Assembly: GCA_016716505.1 (NCBI GenBank)
Contig: JADJWF010000011.1
Location: 62,001 to 126,000 of the forward strand
DNA length: 64,000 bases
Origin: Verrucomicrobiota bacterium
GTDB lineage: Bacteria > Verrucomicrobiota > Verrucomicrobiia > Limisphaerales > J093
Direction of reading: 5' to 3'
Below, in pieces: positions 28,308-37,701 of this stretch; position 1 is the first letter of the stretch, and each line of letters begins with the position of its first letter. The position numbers were made by a program, and so were the translations under genes. The notes beneath the pieces were generated by a model. That model was given only the letters and a program-made list of their open reading frames with translations. It was not told where the DNA came from and did no database searches.

Positions 28308-30050
28308 ATGGCGAACTCCCTCGGGACTCACGTGGACGCGCCTGGTGCGCCCGGGTGGCGGCGGTCGCCCGTGCTCTGGCTCACCCTGCTGGCGGCATTG
28401 ATCTTTGCGCTGCGACTCATCGCTCCACCAAACTTGCTCGACCAGGACCAGGAACGCCCCGCGGCCTACGTGCTGGATGTCGTCAAGAATGCCAACTGGA
28501 TCTGCCAGCGCGACGTCTTCGGCGACGTGACCTCCAAGCCGCCCCTGTTCACGTGGGTCGCGGCGGTCATCACGCTTGCGGCGGGTGAGGCAAATGAATT
28601 CTCGTTGTACCTGCCGGGAGCACTGGCGACTTGGGGTACGGCTTTGCTGGTGTTCTTCGCGGGCCGGCGGCACTTTGGCGAACAAGGCGGCGTCTTCGCG
28701 GCGCTGGCGGGATTCCTGTGCTACGCGGGATTCAAAGCGTTCGGCCTGGCCCGCACAGACGCGGTGTTCATGTTCACCGTCACCGCCACCGCCCTCCTCG
28801 GGTGGCGGGCGTGGTCGCGGGGCCGCGGTTGGATGGGGTTCTGGCTGATGGCCGGTTTGGCGACACTCACGAAGGGTCCGCTCGGCCTGGTGCTGGGCGC
28901 CTCCGGTTTGCTGGCGGCCGCGTGGGAAAAGCGATCGGGACATTCGCAGCCCCTGCGCGGCTCTCATTGGCCGGGAATTCTGACGTATCTGGCGCTGACG
29001 GCGGGCTGGTTCGGCCTCGCCTACGGGACGCTCGGGCAGCCGTTGATAGACAAGATGCTGGGGCGCGAACTGGTCGGTCACATCGCCTCGAAGCGGAGCG
29101 GTTTCCCGGGCAGTCTCTTCTGGCAACCGCCGCTCTACTATCTCGGCCGCGCCGCGCCGTGGAGTGTGTTTGCCTTTTGGGGTTTGTGGCGCGTCCTTCG
29201 GCAGCCGGCTGTCCGCCCGGAAGAACGTCGGTTTGAGCGATTCCTGTTCTGCTGGTTCGTGGTCGGCATCGCGATCTTCGGTCTTTCCACTCATCAGCGC
29301 GCGGATTTGCTTTGGCCACTCCTGCCGGCGGCGTCGCTGCTCGCGGGGCGCGAGCTCGCGCGGTGGACCAGGCGCTGGCAACCGCCCGCCGTGCGGCGCG
29401 CCACGCTCGCGGTGACGGCGCTGATCCTTGCCGGTTTTGCGTACCACTACTTCGGCCCCGCCGCTCGCAAGAATCTCATCCCGGAAACCGTGGCCGTTCG
29501 CAACCTTGCGCGGGAGGTCATCGCAGCGGGCGGCCGGGAATTCCCCCTGACCCACGTGGACTCCCCCTATGCCTTCCAGTACTACCTCAACACGCTGCGC
29601 CCCTTGGTGACCGCCGAACGCGCCGCCGCCCTGCTGCGCGGGTCCGAGCCGGTTTTCGTCGCCGTGACAGACCCGGGAATCCTCGAATCGCACCGGCTGC
29701 CGGGCGACCCGCCCCTGAAGATTGTGCTGCCCGCGCCAGACACCGCGCCGCCGGTGCCCGTCCGCATCGTGAGCAATTACCCCGAGTTCGCGGTGCGCGA
29801 TCGGGTGGCCTTCGCGTTCGGCGACTGTGACGTGCGGCTGGCGGATGCCCGGTTGGTGAGCGTCACCCAACGCGGCTATGTGTTGCAGGGCCTGGCCGGA
29901 GCGCCCCGGGCCACGTTCACCAATGTTTCGGAGAAGCCGATAACGGTGCGCGTCCGCTGGCAGGGAACGCCCGCCCGGGCTCCCGAAGTCCGCACCCTCG
30001 CGCCGGGTGAGACGTGGGAAGTCGCGGGCCCACCCGTGCGCGCCGGCTGA
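28308..30050 (+). CDS. GT-C glycosyltransferase (ArnT/PMT, GT39/GT83-like)
   Basis: A 580-aa integral membrane transferase using a lipid-linked sugar. The N-terminal part has the first periplasmic loop with acidic DQDQERPAAYVLDV, and TSKPPLFTWVAAVITLAAGE, which matches the KPPL motif of ArnT-type enzymes. About ten hydrophobic segments span 20-390. The ALARTDAVF-like loop (FGLARTDAVFMF) and LATLTKGPLGLVLG are also family features. A soluble C-terminal domain (about 400-580) follows. The acceptor could be lipid A or another envelope glycan. Confidence 0.85.
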   Translation: MANSLGTHVDAPGAPGWRRSPVLWLTLLAALIFALRLIAPPNLLDQDQERPAAYVLDVVKNANWICQRDVFGDVTSKPPLFTWVAAVITLAAGEANEFSLYLPGALATWGTALLVFFAGRRHFGEQGGVFAALAGFLCYAGFKAFGLARTDAVFMFTVTATALLGWRAWSRGRGWMGFWLMAGLATLTKGPLGLVLGASGLLAAAWEKRSGHSQPLRGSHWPGILTYLALTAGWFGLAYGTLGQPLIDKMLGRELVGHIASKRSGFPGSLFWQPPLYYLGRAAPWSVFAFWGLWRVLRQPAVRPEERRFERFLFCWFVVGIAIFGLSTHQRADLLWPLLPAASLLAGRELARWTRRWQPPAVRRATLAVTALILAGFAYHYFGPAARKNLIPETVAVRNLAREVIAAGGREFPLTHVDSPYAFQYYLNTLRPLVTAERAAALLRGSEPVFVAVTDPGILESHRLPGDPPLKIVLPAPDTAPPVPVRIVSNYPEFAVRDRVAFAFGDCDVRLADARLVSVTQRGYVLQGLAGAPRATFTNVSEKPITVRVRWQGTPARAPEVRTLAPGETWEVAGPPVRAG

Positions 30051-30221
30051 CGCCCGGCGCCGCCGCCGTCGCTTGCGTTCGCCTCCGGCTGACGGCACGC
30101 TCCCGTCGTGCCACGACCCGCCCGGCGGCGGGCCGATGCCGGTCCGCCTCCGCTGCCGCGCGATTGTCGAGTCGCGCCGAGGAGGCGGTGACTTAGCGTA
30201 AACCGAGCCATTGTCGTCAAC

Positions 30222-31892
30222 ATGCCCCACGAACTCGCCGGCCAACCGGCCCCTGCTGAACTCCTGATGGATGTCAGCCGTCTGGAACGCGATTATTACG
30301 AGCGCAAGCCCGACCCGGCGGACCCGCACCAACTGGTCAGCTTCGGGACGAGCGGGCATCGCGGCACCTCGTTGAACGGCACGTTCACCGAGGCGCACAT
30401 CGCGGCCATCACCCAGGCCGTCTGTGATTACCGCCAGACCCACGGCATCAACGGCCCACTGTTCATGGCCAAGGACACCCACGCGCTCTCCACGTTCGCC
30501 CAGCGGACAGCCCTCGAGGTCCTGGCGGCAAACGGCGTCGAGGTGTTCCTCCAGGCCGGCGATGGTTTCACGCCCACGCCCGCGCTCTCGTTCGCGATTC
30601 TCGAACATAACCGCGGCCGCCAGGATGGATTGGCCGACGGGATTGGCATCACACCTTCGCACAACCCGCCGCAAGATGGCGGCCTGAAGTACAACCCGCC
30701 CAACGGCGGCCCGGCCGACACCAAGGTCACGCAATGGATCCAGCATCGCGCGAATCAACTCCTGCTTCCCGGGAGTCACGGCTTGCGGCGGGTGCCCTAC
30801 GAAACCGCCCTGCGCGCCGCGACCACGCACCCACACGATTTCGCGCGTCCCTACATCGAGGCGCTGGGCAGGGCCATTGACCTGGACGCCATCCGTTCGG
30901 CCGGTGTGAGAATCGGCGTGGATCCCCTCGGGGGGGCGTCGGTCAGTTACTGGGAGCCGATTCGGGAGCGATACCGCCTGAATCTGTCGGTGGTGAACGC
31001 GCGCGTGGATCCCACCTTCCGCTTCATGACGGTGGATCACGACGGGAGAATCCGCATGGACTGCTCCAGCCCGTACGCGATGGCGGGTCTGGTCGGCCTC
31101 AAAGACCGCTTCGACGTCGCCTTCGGCTGCGATCCCGACGCGGACCGTCACGGGATTGTGTCCCCGAGCGCGGGGTTGATGAACCCCAACCACTACCTCG
31201 CCGTGGCCATCAACTATCTCCTGCGCAACCGCCCGGGCTGGCCGGGGGCGGCGGCGGTCGGCAAGACCGTCGTCAGCAGCAGCTTGATTGACCGCGTGGT
31301 GGCGGACCTAGGGCGGCGGCTTCACGAAGTGCCCGTGGGCTTCAAGTACTTCACGCCGGGCCTGCTGGCGGGCTCGCTCTGCTTCGGCGGGGAAGAAAGC
31401 GCGGGCGCATGCTTTCTGCGCCGCGACGGCACCACCTGGGTCACGGAGAAGGATGGGCTCCTCCTGGGGCTGCTGGCGGCGGAGTTGGTCGCGCGCGTGG
31501 GCGATCCCGGCGACCAGTACCGCGCGCTGACGGCCCGGTTGGGAACGCCGTTCTACACGCGGATTGACACCCCCTGCTCGCCGGCGGAGAAGGCCGGATT
31601 CAAGCGGCTGACGCCGGAACGGGTGAGCGCCACCGAACTGGCCGGCGACCCAATCGTTGACCGCCTCGTGAACGCGCCCGGCAACGGCGAACCCATCGGC
31701 GGACTGAAAGTGACGACCGCCAACGGCTGGTTCGCCGCGCGTCCCAGCGGCACCGAGAATCTCTACAAGCTCTACGCCGAGAGCTTCAAAGCCCGGAGCA
31801 TCTGGCGGCGCTCGTCGCCGAGGCCACGGCGATGGTGCGGGCGGCGGTGGCCTGAGCGGCCCGCCGCGTCGGAGGCGGGACCCGTTCCCTGA
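30222..31892 (+). CDS. pgm: Phosphoglucomutase (alpha-D-glucose phosphate-specific), 3' end frameshifted
   Basis: Interconverts glucose 1-phosphate and glucose 6-phosphate. Family features are FGTSGHRGTS (41-50), the phosphoserine motif TPSHNPP with Ser146, metal ligands Asp304/306/308 in CDPDADRHG, and ARPSGTENLYKLYAESF near the end. After codon 523 (AAA at 31788-31790) the reading frame yields an Arg/Pro-rich tail that ends at 31892. In the next frame the same DNA encodes PEHLAALVAEATAMVRAAVA and stops at 31855, exactly the expected C-terminus. One base, most simply an A in that run, is missing. Function may be retained because all catalytic motifs are upstream. Confidence 0.92.
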   Translation: MPHELAGQPAPAELLMDVSRLERDYYERKPDPADPHQLVSFGTSGHRGTSLNGTFTEAHIAAITQAVCDYRQTHGINGPLFMAKDTHALSTFAQRTALEVLAANGVEVFLQAGDGFTPTPALSFAILEHNRGRQDGLADGIGITPSHNPPQDGGLKYNPPNGGPADTKVTQWIQHRANQLLLPGSHGLRRVPYETALRAATTHPHDFARPYIEALGRAIDLDAIRSAGVRIGVDPLGGASVSYWEPIRERYRLNLSVVNARVDPTFRFMTVDHDGRIRMDCSSPYAMAGLVGLKDRFDVAFGCDPDADRHGIVSPSAGLMNPNHYLAVAINYLLRNRPGWPGAAAVGKTVVSSSLIDRVVADLGRRLHEVPVGFKYFTPGLLAGSLCFGGEESAGACFLRRDGTTWVTEKDGLLLGLLAAELVARVGDPGDQYRALTARLGTPFYTRIDTPCSPAEKAGFKRLTPERVSATELAGDPIVDRLVNAPGNGEPIGGLKVTTANGWFAARPSGTENLYKLYAESFKARSIWRRSSPRPRRWCGRRWPERPAASEAGPVP

Positions 31893-31967
31893 ACCGACCC
31901 GCCTTCGCGGCCGTCGGCCGGCGCATCTTCCGCTTGCCTCGCTCCGCGCCGTCGTCCATAGAGGGTC

Positions 31968-33533
31968 ATGGCAACCGCAACGGAGTTGACACCCCTCGAC
32001 AGCCGCTTCTACCAGCCCGCCGACGCCTTTTTCGCCGCCCACCATGATCTGGGGCTGACCTACGACGACGTCACGCTGGCGACCTTGTATTCCGAGGTGC
32101 TGCCGCGTGATGTGCAGCTTGAGACCACGCTCGCCGACGGGCTCCAACTGCACATCCCGATCATCTCGGCGGACATGGACACCGTGACCGAATCGCGGAT
32201 GGCCATCGCCATGGCCCTCAATGGCGGCCTCGGCCTGATTCACTACAACCTGCGGGAGGAGGATCAACTCCACGAAGTCAGCCGGGTGAAGAACCACGTC
32301 CACGGCCTGATCCAGGAGCCGATCAAGGTCCGGCCGGACCAGCTCATCGGCGACGTGCTCAACCTGATCGAGGAACGCCGGTTCAGCTTCAGCACCTTCC
32401 CGGTGGTGGACGCGGGCAATCACCTCATCGGCCTGTTGTCCGGGCACGTGGTCAAGCCCCGCTACGCCAGCCGGAAGGTGGTCGAGGTGCTGACGCCGCG
32501 GAACCAGGTTCACACGATCTCGAAAAAGGAGCTCGGCCGCGACCCGATCACCCGCGCCGACCGGTTTTTCGGGGATCATCCCGGGATCCACAAGCTGCTG
32601 GTGGTGGACGACCAGGACCGCCTGCAGGGCCTGTTCACGATGAGCGACATCGAGCGCATCACGCAGGAGCGCCAGGCGCAGTTCAAGCCCGCGCGCGATG
32701 CCAAGTTCCATCTCATCTGCGGCGCCGCCGTATCCGCCACGCGCAACGCCTTCGGTGAGCTGGATCGCGACCGCATCCTCGCCCACGTGGGCGCGCTGGT
32801 GGACCGGGGCGTGGATGTCGTCGCCGTGTCCACCGCCCACGGTCACAGCAAGGGGGTCGGGGCGACGGTGAAGCTGATTCGCGGGGCCTTTCCCAAGCTG
32901 CCGATCATTGCTGGCAACGTGACCAGCGGGGCGGGCGTCGAGTTTCTCGCCGATTGCGGGGCCAACATCATCAAGGTGGGCCAGGGTCCCGGCTCGATCT
33001 GCACCACCCGGTTGGTGGCGGGGGTGGGCATTCCGCAGTTGACCGCCCTCTACGTGTGCTCGCGCGCCGCGGCGGCGAAAGCCGTGACGCTGATCGCCGA
33101 CGGCGGCATCACCAAGAGCGGGGACATGGTAAAGGCACTCACGCTGGCGCACGCGGTTCTGTGCGGCGGGCTGCTGGCGGGTTGTCCGGAGTCGCCGGGC
33201 CAGGTCATGGAAATCAACGGCAAACTCTACAAGCAGTATCGCGGCATGGGCAGTCTGGCGGCGATGAAGGCCGGTTCCGCCGCGCGCTACGGCCACTCGA
33301 AGGACGCCAAGCAAAAGGTGGCGGCGGAGGGCGTCGAGGCGCTCAAAGAGGCGTCCCCGCCGGTGGACGAGGTGCTGACGCCGCTCATCGGCGGCATCCA
33401 ATCCGGGCTGGGCTACCTCGGCGCCGCCACGCTCGCGGAGTTACGGAAAAAGGCCCGTTACATCCGCGTCAGTCCCGCCGGTCAGCGCGAGGCCGGCCCG
33501 CACGATGTCGTCGAGATCAAGACGGGCAAGTAG
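31968..33533 (+). CDS. guaB: IMP dehydrogenase (divergent)
   Basis: Oxidises IMP to XMP with NAD, the first committed step to GMP. The 521-aa product has a split TIM barrel with two inserted CBS domains (about 112-235). The catalytic loop GQGPGSICTTR contains Cys345. The flap keeps the Arg-Tyr pair (GSAARYGHSKD) and EGVE. Two positions depart from the usual enzyme: the NAD-side motif normally DTAHGHS or DSSHGHS is STAHGHS (Ser288), and MLGSLLAG is LCGGLLAG. The N-terminus LGLTYDDVTL is normal. Pgm precedes it by 75 nt and a permease gene follows by 38 nt. Confidence 0.9.
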   Translation: MATATELTPLDSRFYQPADAFFAAHHDLGLTYDDVTLATLYSEVLPRDVQLETTLADGLQLHIPIISADMDTVTESRMAIAMALNGGLGLIHYNLREEDQLHEVSRVKNHVHGLIQEPIKVRPDQLIGDVLNLIEERRFSFSTFPVVDAGNHLIGLLSGHVVKPRYASRKVVEVLTPRNQVHTISKKELGRDPITRADRFFGDHPGIHKLLVVDDQDRLQGLFTMSDIERITQERQAQFKPARDAKFHLICGAAVSATRNAFGELDRDRILAHVGALVDRGVDVVAVSTAHGHSKGVGATVKLIRGAFPKLPIIAGNVTSGAGVEFLADCGANIIKVGQGPGSICTTRLVAGVGIPQLTALYVCSRAAAAKAVTLIADGGITKSGDMVKALTLAHAVLCGGLLAGCPESPGQVMEINGKLYKQYRGMGSLAAMKAGSAARYGHSKDAKQKVAAEGVEALKEASPPVDEVLTPLIGGIQSGLGYLGAATLAELRKKARYIRVSPAGQREAGPHDVVEIKTGK

Positions 33534-33571
33534 CGGGGCCAATCCGCCGCCTGGCCGGTGGAACGCTTGGG

Positions 33572-34411
33572 ATGGACGGTGGCAACGAGCGGCCTGGCAC
33601 GCCTGTGAGCAAATACTGGCACGTCATCGGCATCGGCATTCAGAACACGCTGGTATATCGCGTGAACTTTCTGTTCCGCGCGTGTTTCGGACTGATCCCG
33701 TTGATGGCGACAATCTACCTCTGGCGCGCGGTCTTCCGAAGCAACCCTGATCAGGCGAGTGTCGCCGGTTACACGCTGGCGGCGATGACCTCGTACTACC
33801 TCGTCGCCACCCTCGTGGACATGCTGACGGCGGTGGCGGAGGACGACTGGCAGATCGCCGCCGACATCAAGGACGGCAACATCAGCCAGTTCCTGCTGAA
33901 GCCGATGGACTACTTGACCTACCGGCTGTGTCTGTTCGCCGCGGGGCGAATCATCTACACCAGCGTGGCGCTGGCGCCGGTTGCCGTGCTCTTGCTGGTT
34001 CAACGCGAGTTCCTGTTGCTGCCAGCGGACGGGCTGACCGCCGCGGTCTTCGCGGTGTCGGTGGTGCTGACGGCGCTGCTGCAGTTCTTCGTCTCGTACA
34101 CGATGGCGCTGCTGGCGTTCTGGGTGCTCGAGGTATCCACGTTCATCTTCATCCTATTCGCCTTCGAATACCTCGCCGGGGGGCATTTGTTCCCGCTGGA
34201 CATTCTGCCGCCGCCGCTCTTGGCGGCGCTGAACTTCACGCCGTTCCCCTACCAACTCTACTTCCCGGTCAGCGTGTACCTCGGCCGGGTGACCGGCGCG
34301 GAGCTGTGGCAGGGCCTGGCCATTCAGGCGGGCTGGGTGATTGCCGGCTACGCGCTGGCGCGCTGGGTGTGGAGCCGGGGCATCCGGCGGTATTCGGCGG
34401 TCGGCGGTTGA
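33572..34411 (+). CDS. ABC-2 type permease subunit (DUF990 family), first of a pair
   Basis: A 279-aa membrane protein with about six hydrophobic segments. ATG 33572 has a GGTGGA ribosome-binding-like site 9 nt upstream; GTG 33605 (SKYWHVIGIG) is a shorter alternative that matches many homologues. The first cytoplasmic portion IGIGIQNTLVYRVNFLFRAC, and later ADIKDGNISQFLLKPMDYLT, are typical of this ABC-2 family, in which two different subunits pair with one ATPase. The second subunit starts 10 nt downstream. No ATPase gene is adjacent. The exported compound is unknown. Confidence 0.82.
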   Translation: MDGGNERPGTPVSKYWHVIGIGIQNTLVYRVNFLFRACFGLIPLMATIYLWRAVFRSNPDQASVAGYTLAAMTSYYLVATLVDMLTAVAEDDWQIAADIKDGNISQFLLKPMDYLTYRLCLFAAGRIIYTSVALAPVAVLLLVQREFLLLPADGLTAAVFAVSVVLTALLQFFVSYTMALLAFWVLEVSTFIFILFAFEYLAGGHLFPLDILPPPLLAALNFTPFPYQLYFPVSVYLGRVTGAELWQGLAIQAGWVIAGYALARWVWSRGIRRYSAVGG

Positions 34412-34421
34412 ACGACCACGC

Positions 34422-35264
34422 ATGGACGCCACTTCACCCGCCTCGCCACCGGTTGCCGCACCGGGTCGCCTGCGCCGCTACGCCACGGTGTATGCGGCGC
34501 TGTGGCGCAACTCGATCGTACGCGAGATGGGGTTCAAGACCAACTTCCTGCTCTGGATCGTGGTCGAGCTGCTCTGGTTCGCGCTGCAACTGTGTTTCGT
34601 GGCGGTGATCTACCAGCACACCGAGCGCATCGCCACGTGGTCCAAGTGGGAGGTGGTGCTGCTGATGGGCGCGAGCCAGTTCATTCAGCAGGTGTTCACC
34701 GCCCTCTTTTTCACCAACTGCTCGAATCTCTCGGAACTGGTCCGCACCGGGCGCCTGGACTTCCTGCTCCTGCTGCCAGTCAACACGCGGTTCGTGATTT
34801 CGCTGCGGCACGTGGACCTGGGCGCGTTTGTGAACGCCGCGTCGGCGGTGGCGGTGATGGTCTATGCCGCCGGGCGGCTCGGACTGCGCCCCGGCGTGGT
34901 GGAGCTGGCGGCGTTTGGCGCGCTGTGCGCGGCAGGCGTTTTGATTCACTACTCGCTGATGTTCCTGCTGGCCACGGTCAGCTTCTGGACCGTGCGGGCA
35001 CAGAGCATCATCTGGGGCTACCACAACCTCTTCAATGTCGCGCGCCTGCCGGACGCCGCATTTCGGCCGGGAATGTTCAAGGCGACCTTCACCTTCGTGC
35101 TGCCGATGCTGCTGGTCGCGAACGTGCCGGTGAAGCTCCTGGCCGACAAGCTGGACGCGGGGTGGGAGGTCCTGCTGCTCTTGGGCATGACGGCGGTGTG
35201 CTTCGCGGTGTCCGAATGGGGCTGGCGTCGGTCCGTGCGCCACTACACCAGCGCCAGTTCGTAG
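34422..35264 (+). CDS. ABC-2 type permease subunit (DUF990 family), second of a pair
   Basis: A 280-aa partner of the preceding permease, with about six hydrophobic segments. The family signature is again visible (YAALWRNSIVREMGFKTNFL at the N-terminus, and NLSELVRTGRLDFLLLLPVN). The start is ATG 34422, 10 nt after the first subunit's stop. Both subunits likely form a heterodimer powered by an ATPase encoded outside the window. The gene order ATPase-permease-permease that is usual for this family is broken here, since guaB occupies the upstream position. Confidence 0.82.
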   Translation: MDATSPASPPVAAPGRLRRYATVYAALWRNSIVREMGFKTNFLLWIVVELLWFALQLCFVAVIYQHTERIATWSKWEVVLLMGASQFIQQVFTALFFTNCSNLSELVRTGRLDFLLLLPVNTRFVISLRHVDLGAFVNAASAVAVMVYAAGRLGLRPGVVELAAFGALCAAGVLIHYSLMFLLATVSFWTVRAQSIIWGYHNLFNVARLPDAAFRPGMFKATFTFVLPMLLVANVPVKLLADKLDAGWEVLLLLGMTAVCFAVSEWGWRRSVRHYTSASS

Positions 35265-35327
35265 CAGCACCGGCGAATTCGCGTTGCGCCGGCGGGGCCG
35301 CGTCTTAACGTCCTCCGCGACCGAATC

Positions 35328-36959
35328 ATGAAAACTGCATCCTCCGCAAGTTCCCGAACCGTGTATCTCGTCGCCAACGGCGATCTCCGCCTTTCCGCCA
35401 ACCAGAAATGCTGGCCCGAGCAGGAGAAGATGGAGCGAACGCTCACGGCCGCACTCAAGGCTGAGGGCTGGCGCGTCGTGCGCGCGCATCCCTACGACAA
35501 GGTCAAACAACATGGGTTCATTGACTCGCAGAAGATGGGGCTGGAGGTGTTCCGCGGGGTGCCGGCGGACGTGCCGCTGATCGTGGCCGAATCGGTCTGG
35601 CAGTACAGCCAGCACATTCTGCCCGGGCTGTTTACGCATCGCGGCCCCATCCTCACCTTGGCCAACTGGTCCGGCACCTGGCCCGGGCTGGTGGGGATGC
35701 TGAACCTCAACGGCTCGCTCACCAAGATGGGCGTCAAGTACAGCACCTTGTGGAGCGAGCGGTTCACCGACGCCTTCTTCAAGGCCGGCCTGCGCCAATG
35801 GCTCGCCGAGGGGGTCGTCACTCACGACCAAAGCCACGTGCGCGATCTGACGCTCTTGAAGCTGCCCGCCGCAGACGAGCAATTCGGCCGCCGCTGGGCG
35901 CGGGCCTTCAAGGCCCGCAAAGCGATCCTCGGCGTCTTTGATGAGGGCTGCATGGGCATGCACAACGCGATCCTGCCCGACGAGCTGCTGAACCCCACCG
36001 GAGTCTTCAAGGAGCGGCTCAGCCAGTCCGCGTTGTACGCTGCCATGCAGACGGTGACCGACGCCGAGGCTGAAGCCGTGCTCGCCTGGTATCTCAAGAA
36101 GGGCCTGCATTTTGCCTGGGGCACCGATGAGGCCACCGAGCTGACCAAGGCCCAGACCCTGCAGCAATGCAAGATGTACGTCGCGGCGGTGCGGATCGCA
36201 GCGGAGTTTGGCTGTGATGCCATCGGCATCCAGTACCAGCAGGGACTCAAGGACCTCGCCCCCGCCAGCGACCTGGTGGAAGGCACGCTCAACAACGTGG
36301 ACCGTCCGCCGGTGCGCTGCCCGCAAACCGGCAAGGTCCTCTTCGCCGGCGAAGCGGTGCCCCACTTCAACGAAGTGGACGAGGGCGCGGGCCTCGATGG
36401 CCTCGTCACTTATCAGCTCTGGCGCGAACTCGGCTTCGCCCCCGAAAACACCCTCCACGATGTCCGCTGGGGTGACGCCGACCGCTCGGGGACTGTGGAC
36501 GATTACGTCTGGGTGTTCCTCATCTCCGGGGCCGCCCCGCCCGCGCATTTCATCGGCGGCTGGAAAAGCGCTTCCAGCGAGCGACAGCCGGCCATGTATT
36601 TCCGGCTCGGCGGCGGCACGCTCAAGGGCGTGAGCAAACCCGGCTGGATCGTCTGGAGCCGGGTCTTCGTGATGGAGGGTCGCCTGCACTGCGACCTCGG
36701 AGTGGCCGAAGTTGTGGAACTGCCGGCCAAGGAGACTGAGCGCCGCTGGCGCGAGACCACCCCGCAGTGGCCGATCATGCACACGGTGCTGAAGGGAATC
36801 TCGCGCGATCAGATGATGGCGCGGCACAAGTCCAACCACATCCAGGTGGTGTACGCGCCGAATGAGAAACAGGCCCATCGCGCCTGCCGCATCAAGGCGG
36901 CCGCGATGGCGGAACTGGGGCTCGACGTCCACCTCTGCGGCGATGTGGCGTTGGCGTGA
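35328..36959 (+). CDS. L-fucose/L-arabinose isomerase family protein
   Basis: A 543-aa cytoplasmic protein. The start RTVYLVANGDLRLSANQKCW and the segment VPLIVAESVWQYSQHILPGL match the FucI/AraA-like family that is common in Verrucomicrobia and Planctomycetes. Candidate metal ligands are in GVFDEGCMGMHN and FNEVDEGAGLDGL, and conserved His residues occur near the end (MMARHKSNHIQVVY). True FucI converts L-fucose to L-fuculose; this group is divergent, so the substrate is uncertain. It sits 63 nt after the permease pair and convergent with the aroB operon. Confidence 0.75.
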   Translation: MKTASSASSRTVYLVANGDLRLSANQKCWPEQEKMERTLTAALKAEGWRVVRAHPYDKVKQHGFIDSQKMGLEVFRGVPADVPLIVAESVWQYSQHILPGLFTHRGPILTLANWSGTWPGLVGMLNLNGSLTKMGVKYSTLWSERFTDAFFKAGLRQWLAEGVVTHDQSHVRDLTLLKLPAADEQFGRRWARAFKARKAILGVFDEGCMGMHNAILPDELLNPTGVFKERLSQSALYAAMQTVTDAEAEAVLAWYLKKGLHFAWGTDEATELTKAQTLQQCKMYVAAVRIAAEFGCDAIGIQYQQGLKDLAPASDLVEGTLNNVDRPPVRCPQTGKVLFAGEAVPHFNEVDEGAGLDGLVTYQLWRELGFAPENTLHDVRWGDADRSGTVDDYVWVFLISGAAPPAHFIGGWKSASSERQPAMYFRLGGGTLKGVSKPGWIVWSRVFVMEGRLHCDLGVAEVVELPAKETERRWRETTPQWPIMHTVLKGISRDQMMARHKSNHIQVVYAPNEKQAHRACRIKAAAMAELGLDVHLCGDVALA

Positions 36960-37052
36960 CCTCGGTGCGGCGCGAGGGCCGGCGGGGCGAACCGGTTTTC
37001 GGCACGCTGCGCGGGGAAGTTCCTGACGGGCTGGCGTGGCGAGCGCGTCTCC

Positions 37053-37700
37053 TTACGCGCCCGCCCCAGCCTCATTTGCCTCCGGCAGGTCGGCCGGAGG
37101 TTTCACGACTTTCCGCGCCCGCCGCCGAGGTTTGAACAGCTCCATCTGCGGCTCGCGGAAAAAGTCGTAGTTCTTCAGCACACGCAGGGTTTGGAGGAGG
37201 TCGGATTTCTGGTAGTTGCGATTGGGTTCGACCGCGGCGATCAGGTCGGCCAGCACCGTGCGAAACGGGATGACCGCCTCGACCCCCTTGGAGCGCAACA
37301 GGCTGACACTCGCCTCCCGCGCCCCATCGCTCGCCGGCAGGGCCGGAACGACCAGAATCTTCGTCAGCGGCAGGCCGTCGCCGAAAAACCGCTGGGCGCG
37401 CTTGAATACGGTCGGCTCGACAAAGCGAAACAACTCGGGCGTTCCCGTCAGCCGCGCCGGGCTGAACGTCTCCGTATGCCACGCCTTCACCACCACGATC
37501 GCTCGCTCCAGTCGCGCGAGGTCCGGGGAGCTCAACACAAACGGCAGGGCCCCCTCGCTCTTCACCGGCCGGGGATTGAGGACCAGGAAATCAATCTCCT
37601 CGTCCGACCGCGCCCTGGGGGACACGTACTTGCGCCGCTGGTGGACCAAGAAGCCGTGCGACTCGAAGAACTCGCGGACGATGGTTTCGCTGACGGCCAT
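37053..37700 (-). CDS. Conserved hypothetical protein downstream of aroB
   Basis: Unknown, 215 aa, soluble. It begins one base after the aroB stop, so the two genes form an operon. The N-terminal half (ETIVREFFESHGFLVHQRRK, then EEIDFLVLNPR and AIVVVKAWHTETFS) vaguely resembles a restriction-endonuclease-like core of helix, strand with Asp, strand with Lys. The expected (D/E)xK motif is not clear, so I do not assign nuclease activity. The last 35 residues are basic and Pro-rich (KPRRRARKVVKPPADLP). Confidence 0.62.
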   Translation of the reverse strand: MAVSETIVREFFESHGFLVHQRRKYVSPRARSDEEIDFLVLNPRPVKSEGALPFVLSSPDLARLERAIVVVKAWHTETFSPARLTGTPELFRFVEPTVFKRAQRFFGDGLPLTKILVVPALPASDGAREASVSLLRSKGVEAVIPFRTVLADLIAAVEPNRNYQKSDLLQTLRVLKNYDFFREPQMELFKPRRRARKVVKPPADLPEANEAGAGA

Positions 37701-37701
37701 G

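Noticed and set aside
28302..31193. Very long open frame on the minus strand, antisense to the GT-C transferase and pgm genes
   Set aside because: Its translation has no family motif and is rich in Arg/Gln/His, as expected for a shadow frame in high-GC coding DNA. The plus strand carries clear enzymes there.
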